64,000 nt of DNA from Lumbricus rubellus. Taxonomy: Eukaryota; Annelida; Clitellata; Crassiclitellata; Lumbricidae. The translations under genes were made by a program, and so were the position numbers. The DNA lies in NCBI GenBank assembly GCA_945859605.1, contig OX243815.1, positions 42,295,459 to 42,359,458 of the forward strand, in the 5' to 3' direction. The stretch's first letter is position 1; each line of letters begins with the position of its first letter. Positions 57,245-64,000 of this stretch are shown piece by piece. The notes beneath the pieces were generated by a model. The model saw only the letters and a list, made by a program, of their open reading frames with translations. It searched no databases and was not told where the DNA came from.

Positions 57245-60200
57245 ATGGAATATACAACTCGGCATAAAGACAAGATATCCCAATATAAAATGGACTACTC
57301 ATCGTATAATCTGAAAGAATTACGACAAATTCCTAAACAGAGAGGACAAAGAGGATACTCGAGTTTGCGAAAAGCGGAACTCATAGCGTTCATATCGCAG
57401 GGAGATCGACTAGGCGCTCGGGCTCAGGTCAACAAAGCACAAGCGCATACTCCCGCCACTGTGCGAGAATTGCGAGAAATTGCGAAAAAGAGAGGTGTGC
57501 GAGGATACTCGGGATTAGCAAAAGCGGAACTTACGGCATTCTTGACTACTACTTGGAAATTTTTGCATCCGGGGAAAAATAAAATAGTTTTTTCGGATTG
57601 GCTGACTCGCGAGATTAGTCAGTTACCCCCGCAAATAAAACCACCCATTCATAGGTTCAAACTTCGAGAGACTGCGACGGCCATCAAAGGGTTTACAAAA
57701 AGATACACGATCGATGGCGACAACGGGATCGATGTTGCAACTTTTCTCAAGGCTGTAAGACCGCATGTAGTTAGGCTGCTAGGGAAAAATCGCGGGGTAA
57801 AAGTTCAATTCGACCTCATGTGCGAAATGGAGAAAGTAGATATGAAAACCGGCGAAGTAGTAACGGCTGAGCCTAATTTCAAATCAAAGAGTGATATTAT
57901 TTTAGAAGCAACCGATGTGAGGGAAATATATGCCAACGCAGCGGATAAAATTAAGGAGAGCATGGCAAGTTTTCAGATGCGGGGGAGTAATTGGAGATTC
58001 AAAACCGTTTTGAAGTTGGATATCGATACAGTGGTATATAAACCATTGAAAGGTAGTTCCTACATTCCACTTCCCGATTATTTAGCGAATAAAAAGGCTA
58101 TTATTAATATGAAGAACAAAGATGGAGAATGCTTCAAGTGGTGTGTAACGAGGGCTGTAAACCCCGTTGAAGAACATCCGGAGAGAATAACGAAAGAATT
58201 AATTAGACAGTCTGAGGAACTCAATTGGTCTGGTATCGAATTCCCTGTAGCAGCGGACGCTAATGTGCTGAGTAAGTTTGAGCGAAATAATAATATTAGT
58301 GTTAATGTTTTTGGTTACGAGAAAGATGTGAATGTATTTCCACTATATATATCAAAGCATGAGAATGATAGGTGTGTAGATCTATTACTCATTTCTGATG
58401 GAGAAAAGAAGCATTATTGTTGGATCAGGAATTTCAATAGACTGATGGCGGTGAAAACAGAAAATACTACTACATCAATGTACTATTGCAAAAGATGCTT
58501 GATAGGGTTCAGTAGAAAAGAATCGCTTCACAAACATACTGAGTACTGTTCGCAGCAGGACGCCCAACGAATAGAACTCCCAGAACCTGGGACTATGCTA
58601 AGTTTTACACATTATTATCGGAAGATGCGTGTACCGTTTGTGTACTTTGCCGACTTTGAATCGTTCATCAAACCTATCGGTACATGTCAACCCGTTCCTA
58701 GCACGTCTTACACCAACAAGTATCAAAAACATACACCCAGCTCGTTTTGTTATCACATGAAATGCTTCGACGATGAAGTTTATTCCCAAGAGCCGGTGCG
58801 TTTTACAGCTGAAAACGAAGACGATGATGTTGCTCAGTTATTCATAGACTCTATCGAAGAAAATGTAAAACGAATATACAACGAGTTCAAATTCCCCAAG
58901 AAGATGATATTCGGCAAGAAAGAGCAGGGGCTCTTCGACTCGGCTACTGTTTGCCATATATGCGAACGAGAATTTATAGGCGAAGAAAAACCGGTTCGAG
59001 ATCACTGTCATTTGACTGGAAAATTTAGAGGTGCCGCTCACAACCTTTGTAATCTGAAATACAAAGTCCCCAAGTTCTTCCCCGTCGTATTTCACAATTT
59101 GACCGGTTATGACAGCCATTTATTTATCAAGAAATTACGAGGTGAACACGGCGAGAAAATCAAATGCATTCCCTGCAACGAAGAAAAGTATATCTCATTC
59201 AGCAGAGAGGTCGTCGTCGATAAGTTTGTAGATGCAGATGGAAAAGAGAGAGAAGTCAAGCGCGAATTACGTTTCATCGATAGTCTTAGATTCATGCCCC
59301 AGAGTCTCGACGTGTTATCGAAAAATCTTCAGAAAGATCAGTGCAAGAATTTAGGGAAATTTTTTGAAGGTGAGAAGCTGGATCTTTTACTCAGAAAAGG
59401 CGTTTACCCATATGATTACGTCGACGGTGTTGAAAGATTAAACGAAACCGAATTACCATCGAAGCATGCCTTCTATTCAAAACTAACCGATTCGGGTATC
59501 AGCGAAAAAGATTACGCGCACGCGAAAACGGTATGGGACAAATTTGAATGCAAAACATTACGTCAATATCATGACTTGTACAATTTATCGGATGTTCTAT
59601 TATTAGCGGATGTGTTCGAAAACTTCAGAGACGTCTGTATGAAGCACTACAACCTAGATCCTGCGTGGTACTACACTAGCCCAGGGCTTGCATGGGAAGC
59701 GGCGTTGAAGACGACTGGTGTAGAGTTGGAGTTGTTGAGTGACTACGAAATGTTACTGATGATCAAGCAGGGAATACGGGGAGGTGTCAGCACGATTTCC
59801 CACCGATACGCGAAAGCGAACAACGAGTACATGGGAGAAGCTTTCAATCCCACCCAACATTCAGTATTCATTCCATACTTGGACGCGAACAACTTGTACG
59901 GATGGGCGATGAGCAAACCGTTACCAACTCACGGGTTCGAATGGATGAACGATGGCGAATTGACTGATTGGAGAAACATTACAGAACGAGATGGAGTGGG
60001 ATGTGTGTTAGAAGTCGACTTAGAATATCCGAAGGAATTGCACGACCTGCATAATGATTATCCTCTAGCTCCAGAGAGTGTAAAACCCGCGGGATCGAAT
60101 GTAGCGAAACTCATTCCAAACTTGAACGACAAAAAGAAGTACGTCGTTCATTACGGAAATTTAAAATTGTACGAACGTCTCGGATTGAAAATCGTAAAAA

Positions 60201-61105
60201 TACATCGAGGAATAAAATTTGAAGAAAGTGCCTGGCTGAAAAAGTATATCGATCTGAATACAAACCTGAGAACGAAAGCTACGAACGATTTTGAGAAAGA
60301 CTTTTTCAAACTGATGAACAATAGCGTTTTCGGTAAAACAATGGAAGCTATCGAGAATCGAGTTGATATACGATTGGTGAGTGATGAGAAGGAAGCTATC
60401 AAGCTAGCCGCGAAAACTAATTACGACAGACGAACGATTTTTGATGAAAACCTCATCGCCGTTCACATGAAAAAGACCAAGTTGTTTTACAACAAGCCGA
60501 TATATCTAGGGATGTGTATATTAGATGTCAGTAAGACGCTCATGTATGATTTTCATTATAATTACATCAAGGCCAAGTACGGAGATAGGGCCAAGCTATT
60601 ATTCACCGATACTGATTCTTTGGCGTATGAAATTAAAACGGAAGACTTCTACAAAGATATTTCCCCCGACGTCCAAAGTATGTTCGATACTTCAGACTAT
60701 CCGAGCGATCACCCGTCGGGTATAGAATCCGGCGTTAATAAAAAAGTGGTTGGTATGTTCAAAGACGAGGCCGCGGGAAAACAGATTGAAGAATTTGTCG
60801 GGCTGCGATCCAAGTTGTACTCTTACAAAATGGCGGGTGAAGACTACAAGAAATGTAAAGGTGTGAAAAAGAACGTCGTCAAGAAATCAATCACTCACGC
60901 AGATTACAAAGACTGCGTGTTTACGAAAAGACAACAGTCGAGAGCGATGAACGTCATTCGATCCTATCGTCATGAAATTTACACCGAAGAAGTAAATAAA
61001 ATAGCTCTGTCCGCCGACGACGACAAAAGAGTAATAATGGACGACGGGATCCACACCCTAGCCTATGGGCACTACACGCTGAAAACTAAACAAAATAAAG
61101 AATAA
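57245..61105 (+). CDS. PolB: Maverick protein-primed family B DNA polymerase
   Basis: Replicates the element from a protein-primed terminus. In this 1,286-codon frame two SAP/Rho-N-like helical repeats (residues 22-50 and 71-100, each ending RGYS-L-KAEL-AF) precede the enzyme. A C2H2-like finger follows (C415, C418, H431, C435). The 3'-5' exonuclease has ExoI ADFES (D470, E472), ExoII NLTGYD (D623) and ExoIII with D783/D789. Between ExoI and ExoII lies an endonuclease VII-like HNH insert (C570-HIC, D586-HCH, RGAAHNLCN). Polymerase motifs are A, LDANNLYGW (D880); B, KLMNNSVFGKT (1022 onward); and C, FTDTDS (D1122, D1124). All catalytic acids are present. The start could instead be M16 (57290). 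It ends 16 bp before the next gene. Confidence 0.95.
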   Translation: MEYTTRHKDKISQYKMDYSSYNLKELRQIPKQRGQRGYSSLRKAELIAFISQGDRLGARAQVNKAQAHTPATVRELREIAKKRGVRGYSGLAKAELTAFLTTTWKFLHPGKNKIVFSDWLTREISQLPPQIKPPIHRFKLRETATAIKGFTKRYTIDGDNGIDVATFLKAVRPHVVRLLGKNRGVKVQFDLMCEMEKVDMKTGEVVTAEPNFKSKSDIILEATDVREIYANAADKIKESMASFQMRGSNWRFKTVLKLDIDTVVYKPLKGSSYIPLPDYLANKKAIINMKNKDGECFKWCVTRAVNPVEEHPERITKELIRQSEELNWSGIEFPVAADANVLSKFERNNNISVNVFGYEKDVNVFPLYISKHENDRCVDLLLISDGEKKHYCWIRNFNRLMAVKTENTTTSMYYCKRCLIGFSRKESLHKHTEYCSQQDAQRIELPEPGTMLSFTHYYRKMRVPFVYFADFESFIKPIGTCQPVPSTSYTNKYQKHTPSSFCYHMKCFDDEVYSQEPVRFTAENEDDDVAQLFIDSIEENVKRIYNEFKFPKKMIFGKKEQGLFDSATVCHICEREFIGEEKPVRDHCHLTGKFRGAAHNLCNLKYKVPKFFPVVFHNLTGYDSHLFIKKLRGEHGEKIKCIPCNEEKYISFSREVVVDKFVDADGKEREVKRELRFIDSLRFMPQSLDVLSKNLQKDQCKNLGKFFEGEKLDLLLRKGVYPYDYVDGVERLNETELPSKHAFYSKLTDSGISEKDYAHAKTVWDKFECKTLRQYHDLYNLSDVLLLADVFENFRDVCMKHYNLDPAWYYTSPGLAWEAALKTTGVELELLSDYEMLLMIKQGIRGGVSTISHRYAKANNEYMGEAFNPTQHSVFIPYLDANNLYGWAMSKPLPTHGFEWMNDGELTDWRNITERDGVGCVLEVDLEYPKELHDLHNDYPLAPESVKPAGSNVAKLIPNLNDKKKYVVHYGNLKLYERLGLKIVKIHRGIKFEESAWLKKYIDLNTNLRTKATNDFEKDFFKLMNNSVFGKTMEAIENRVDIRLVSDEKEAIKLAAKTNYDRRTIFDENLIAVHMKKTKLFYNKPIYLGMCILDVSKTLMYDFHYNYIKAKYGDRAKLLFTDTDSLAYEIKTEDFYKDISPDVQSMFDTSDYPSDHPSGIESGVNKKVVGMFKDEAAGKQIEEFVGLRSKLYSYKMAGEDYKKCKGVKKNVVKKSITHADYKDCVFTKRQQSRAMNVIRSYRHEIYTEEVNKIALSADDDKRVIMDDGIHTLAYGHYTLKTKQNKE

Positions 61106-61121
61106 TTTACACTAATATAAA

Positions 61122-61451
61122 ATGGATGCGGCAAAAAAAGTGTGTTCTAAATGCAAAATAGAAAAAAGCTTGGACGAATTTCACAAAGATAACTCACAGA
61201 AGAGCGGGTATTACCCCAGCTGTAAAATTTGTAAAAATGCCAAAGTGAAAGAGCTTGCGCACAAATACGCAAGACAGGAAATTAGGGAGACAAAAGACAC
61301 AAAAGTTTGCAGCCGGTGTAAGGTAAATCAGAACATATCGGAATACGTCAAAAATCGATTTCAAAAAGATGGAAAGGCGAATGAATGCAAAAATTGCAGA
61401 CATAATTATTATCTCGCCTGTGTAGAAGCCCGAAAGCTCATTAGTTTGTGA
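61122..61451 (+). CDS. Double zinc-ribbon protein of the Maverick
   Basis: 109 residues with two tandem four-cysteine units: C8-x2-C11 with C34-x2-C37, and C63-x2-C66 with C89-x2-C92. Each has the viral pattern CSKCK...F.KD....G....CK.CK. Such ribbons resemble the zinc part of endonuclease VII-type proteins and occur in large DNA viruses. A nuclease or DNA-binding role is plausible, but no HNH histidines are visible. Lies 16 bp after polB and 22 bp before the protease. Confidence 0.7.
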   Translation: MDAAKKVCSKCKIEKSLDEFHKDNSQKSGYYPSCKICKNAKVKELAHKYARQEIRETKDTKVCSRCKVNQNISEYVKNRFQKDGKANECKNCRHNYYLACVEARKLISL

Positions 61452-61473
61452 AACATCTAGATGAAATATTAAA

Positions 61474-61908
61474 ATGAGCTATACAACTGTGAAAAATATA
61501 AATGTCGAAGGCGTAGTCCTCCCGAATCATCCGTTGACGAATTTTGAGCTACTAGATGCCGCGAAAAAGCTCAATATCCCTAATTTCCGGGGAGTATTTC
61601 TCAGAGACGAGCTGCCGAAGAAACCTAGCCGGACTGAATGCGGGATATTGAATCTAGACGATTCTAATGGAACCGGCTCGCACTGGGTTGCTTTTTTGAA
61701 GAACGGCAAGGATAAAATATATTTCGACAGCTATGGCCTGCCCCCTCCTACAGAACTGCTAGAGTATTTACAGAGTCCCGTGTACTACAATAGCGAACGC
61801 GTACAGCCCGACAACGAAGTGTTTTGCGGTCATCTATGCCTGCACGTCCTGAAAAAAACATGCAAAGATGGGGTGGGTTTTCAAGAAGTTATAAACAGCC
61901 TGCATTGA
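61474..61908 (+). CDS. PRO: Adenain-like cysteine protease (capsid maturation)
   Basis: 144 residues, the compact size expected for Maverick proteases of the adenovirus endopeptidase/Ulp1 group, which cleave capsid precursors. Visible active-site pattern: GSHWVAF (His70), IYFDSYG (Asp85), Gln111 and FCGHLC (Cys118). The Gln-Cys spacing of 7 equals that of adenain. Intact, with a short 22-bp gap to the next ORF. Confidence 0.9.
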   Translation: MSYTTVKNINVEGVVLPNHPLTNFELLDAAKKLNIPNFRGVFLRDELPKKPSRTECGILNLDDSNGTGSHWVAFLKNGKDKIYFDSYGLPPPTELLEYLQSPVYYNSERVQPDNEVFCGHLCLHVLKKTCKDGVGFQEVINSLH

Positions 61909-61930
61909 AAATTATATTCAGATGTAAAAA

Positions 61931-62680
61931 ATGCCTGTCGATAAATTTGGACATACAGATTCAGGATCTACTCAAAGAGTAATTGCTGGCGGAGTTACTG
62001 AAAGTCAAGTAAACAGTACTTTTCTAAGGCTGGATGGAGCAAACCCCGCGACTGGAGATCTAAATATGAGTGGCCATACTATTAGAGGTCTGCCTACAAC
62101 GAATACAGCGAATACAGCGAATACTCCGGAAGCGGGGATAGATGAGGCCGTGAGTCGGGGGCAAGTAATAGATTTACTGCGGAATCACGACGACGTTCCG
62201 ACCGACAATAATCATTTGACGAATAAGAAATACGTCGATGAACAACTTACTTCGAAAGTGGCGACGGTAGTAGGGCCTGCGGTTAGCGCTTACAGTTCAA
62301 CTCAACAGGCTATACTCGCTAGATCTCACACTGCAGTTACTTTTGACGTAATCAGATGCGGTACCGCAAAACACGGTATTGAACAGGGTATCGGAACGAC
62401 TTCTTTCTTCCCCAGTAAAGCCGGGTACTATATCGTTTCGGCGTACATAGAATTTTGTAACAATAGTAATTCCGCGTATGGCACCGTCCACCTGTATAAA
62501 AATGGAGCGTCGTACATGCAAATTGCGGGCGGAGGGAGCACGAAAGGTTCGCAAAACCATTCAATCGGTAGTAACATAGTTTTTCTAGACGAGTTCGATT
62601 ACCTCAGCATACACGCTTTTTCATCCATCGCTACGAACATTTTGTGTAGGGACTTTTCAGCGGCATTCTTACGACCCTGA
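61931..62680 (+). CDS. Fibre-like protein 1 of the Maverick
   Basis: 249 residues. The N-terminal 16 residues (MPVDKFGHTDSGSTQR) are identical to those of fibre 2, suggesting a shared anchor to the virion. Next comes the tail-fibre-type motif ATGDLNMSGHTIRGL, then LTNKKYVDEQL, as in phage and viral fibre shafts. The C-terminal 130 residues resemble a C1q/TNF-like trimeric head (FFPSKAGYYIVSAYIEF, TVHLYKNGA, EFDYLSIHAF). Probable role: attachment spike. The head assignment is by pattern only. Confidence 0.65.
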   Translation: MPVDKFGHTDSGSTQRVIAGGVTESQVNSTFLRLDGANPATGDLNMSGHTIRGLPTTNTANTANTPEAGIDEAVSRGQVIDLLRNHDDVPTDNNHLTNKKYVDEQLTSKVATVVGPAVSAYSSTQQAILARSHTAVTFDVIRCGTAKHGIEQGIGTTSFFPSKAGYYIVSAYIEFCNNSNSAYGTVHLYKNGASYMQIAGGGSTKGSQNHSIGSNIVFLDEFDYLSIHAFSSIATNILCRDFSAAFLRP

Positions 62681-62705
62681 ATTAATAAAAATTATTATAT
62701 TCAAA

Positions 62706-63611
62706 ATGCCTGTTGATAAATTTGGACATACGGATTCAGGATCTACGCAAAGAATAATTGCAGGGGGCGTTACGCTGTCCCAAGTAAACAGTACTTTTCT
62801 AAGGGTAGATGGAGCAAATCTGGCGACTGGGAATCTAAATATGAATGGCCATCATCTCGTAGGGTTACCGACTGATTACCCTTTTACAGGTAACGGGGGT
62901 GACGCTATTAGTTCAGCCCAGGCTACTGCCCTAGTCGTTGATAAAACAGCGGATATCGCCCCTAGAGATTACGTTTCGGGTATGAGGGTATCCCCGGGCA
63001 ATCTAGTGAGAAATACGGCGAGCGGTATTACATATAGGTTCGAAGGAACGGCTGGAGCTATAACAGCGGCACCAGCATTGTCCCCGAATTGGCGGCCTAC
63101 AACCGGACCGGCTATTTGTGTGTTGAGAGAGGGTGACGGAGGAGCATCCGCAATCGTAAGTGGTGGCGGCGCATTCTCGGGCACATATGCAACGCATGGT
63201 GGAGCATTCTCAGGCGCATATGTAATGCACCATCAATTAACGGTCGTTGCTATCAATACGGATTCGGCGTATACGACGTCCTTGGGCTTAATAACTATTC
63301 CTCGTACAGGCGTATATCGACTTAGTGGATACGCGAAATTCTTGATAGGAAATGACAGTCCGAGCGTAAAAACAATCAGGGTTGCGTATGTCAAAGACGA
63401 GATACATAATAACGAACTTTTTGAATACACGGTGGGCGGGCAAACAGCCGACATCATAGTATCGCTCGTATTACCAACCGTCGCCATATTTTTCAACGCC
63501 AACGATAAGCTCGGTATGAAGGTATATTCTGCCACATCCGGAAACACTCCAACAGCCGGTCGCCTTCTTCTCAGGGCCGGAGCCGGATTGCAGGTCGAGT
63601 TTTTGTACTAG
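62706..63611 (+). CDS. Fibre-like protein 2 of the Maverick
   Basis: 301 residues, paralogous to the upstream gene over about the first 60 residues (VDKFGHTDSGSTQR, VNSTFLR, ATGNLNMNGHHLVGLPT). The rest differs: a glycine-rich repeat (GGAFSGTYATH and GGAFSGAYVMH) and then a different C1q-like head (IPRTGVYRLSGYAKFL, NANDKLGMKVYSA). A conserved base and a divergent head are expected of receptor-binding fibres. Lies 25 bp after fibre 1. Confidence 0.65.
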   Translation: MPVDKFGHTDSGSTQRIIAGGVTLSQVNSTFLRVDGANLATGNLNMNGHHLVGLPTDYPFTGNGGDAISSAQATALVVDKTADIAPRDYVSGMRVSPGNLVRNTASGITYRFEGTAGAITAAPALSPNWRPTTGPAICVLREGDGGASAIVSGGGAFSGTYATHGGAFSGAYVMHHQLTVVAINTDSAYTTSLGLITIPRTGVYRLSGYAKFLIGNDSPSVKTIRVAYVKDEIHNNELFEYTVGGQTADIIVSLVLPTVAIFFNANDKLGMKVYSATSGNTPTAGRLLLRAGAGLQVEFLY

Positions 63612-63619
63612 GTAACCGT

Positions 63620-63655
63620 AGATACCTATCGTTCATATACGCGCGATAGGTATCT
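63620..63655. terminator. 12-bp perfect hairpin between convergent Maverick genes
   Basis: AGATACCTATCG, a 12-base loop, then CGATAGGTATCT. It sits between the end of fibre 2 (63611) and the end of the minus-strand capsid gene (63689), where transcripts from both sides must end. Confidence 0.65.
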
Positions 63656-63688
63656 GTAAGTCTCATTATTCTTCAACGTTATCTTTCT

Positions 63689-64000
63689 TCAATATACCAC
63701 ACTCATTTTCTGTCCGTCCGATTGAAACCTCAGTAACTTGTCTGAAATCACCACTGCGTACGCTTCCGTATTAGCTGGCGGCGCCGTATTGAACGTGCCT
63801 TTGATCTGGATATCGACCACCGATGACTTCAGACGCTCGGATTGCTTGCTCACGTCAAACACCATAATCGGAAACAGATCTTTGAAGTCCGAGGGTGTGA
63901 TATTGCATTGCGTCATTAGTTCGTCCATTCCATAGTATTTTTCACTGAACGCGGCTGCTGCTCGGTACGCCCGCGCGAATTGTTGATTCGGAAATGATAG
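63689..64000 (-). CDS. MCP: Probable Maverick major capsid protein, C-terminal part
   Basis: Open from the window edge to the stop near 63689 (about 103 residues visible). The N-terminus lies outside the window. The sequence runs PIMVFDVSKQSERLKSS, DIQIKGTFNTAPPANTEAY, then AVVISDKLLRFQSDGQ. This is the FD...L...NTEAYAVVISD-type ending I know from Maverick capsid proteins (double jelly-roll MCP, often annotated F54H12.2-like). An in-frame ATG at 63928 is internal, because the frame continues upstream without a stop. Confidence 0.65.
   Translation of the reverse strand, partial: LSFPNQQFARAYRAAAAFSEKYYGMDELMTQCNITPSDFKDLFPIMVFDVSKQSERLKSSVVDIQIKGTFNTAPPANTEAYAVVISDKLLRFQSDGQKMSVVY

Larger units (their letters stand above)
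57020..64000 (+). mobile_element. Maverick/Polinton, left part, runs off the window
   Basis: A block of intact, closely packed viral-type genes: protein-primed DNA polymerase B, double zinc-ribbon protein, adenain-like protease, two fibre-like proteins and, on the opposite strand, a probable major capsid protein. PolB next to the transposon end is a usual Maverick layout. The left boundary is placed near 57020 because repeats begin there and linker-gene flank ends. The exact terminus cannot be fixed without the right end. Integrase, packaging ATPase and minor capsid genes are expected beyond 64000. Confidence 0.92.

Overview
The window is animal nuclear DNA, most likely from an annelid. It is dominated by introns, microsatellites and mobile elements. 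The annelid call rests on two genes near 49-56.5 kb whose layout (signal peptide, coiled coil, one LDL-receptor class A module, four-cysteine C-terminal domain) matches the linker subunits of annelid giant extracellular haemoglobin. That assignment comes from domain order, not from a database match.

Layout. 1-10.2 kb is simple-sequence DNA, a tRNA-derived SINE and a TA-flanked transposon (7552-8870); no gene is recognised. 10.2-39.1 kb is one aquaporin gene on the + strand. Five coding exons (10216-10474, 13280-13430, 30287-30537, 33176-33325, 38996-39107) join in phase into about 306 residues with both NPA boxes; the start-codon exon was not found. Its 16.9-kb intron carries a 22-bp minisatellite interrupted by a 7,695-bp near-perfect palindrome with an exact 6-bp target duplication, followed by two TA-flanked mariner-type elements and a foldback element. 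Its other introns hold hAT-like MITEs and microsatellites. 39.1-45.5 kb is non-coding, with a 1.4-kb element carrying repeated CACCGCAACC-type motifs. 45,567-47,621 is an uninterrupted 684-codon ORF with an apparent ParB/sulfiredoxin-like N-terminal domain and a repeated low-complexity tail. 48.9-56.5 kb holds the two linker genes, the first with a duplicated in-phase terminal exon. From about 57.0 kb to the right edge lies the left part of a Maverick/Polinton, a virus-like DNA transposon.

Maverick genes in order: protein-primed family B DNA polymerase (1,286 codons), a double zinc-ribbon protein, an adenain-like cysteine protease, two paralogous fibre-like proteins, and, convergent on the minus strand, the C-terminal part of a probable major capsid protein. 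All visible frames are intact and spaced by 16-25 bp, which suggests a young copy. The integrase, packaging ATPase and minor capsid genes would lie beyond the window.

Most noteworthy: the giant palindrome with its 6-bp target duplication, a duplication size typical of Maverick integrases; the paired fibre genes in the Maverick; duplicated terminal exons in two unrelated host genes; and about 20 copies of the octamer TAGGCCTA outside the two largest mobile elements.
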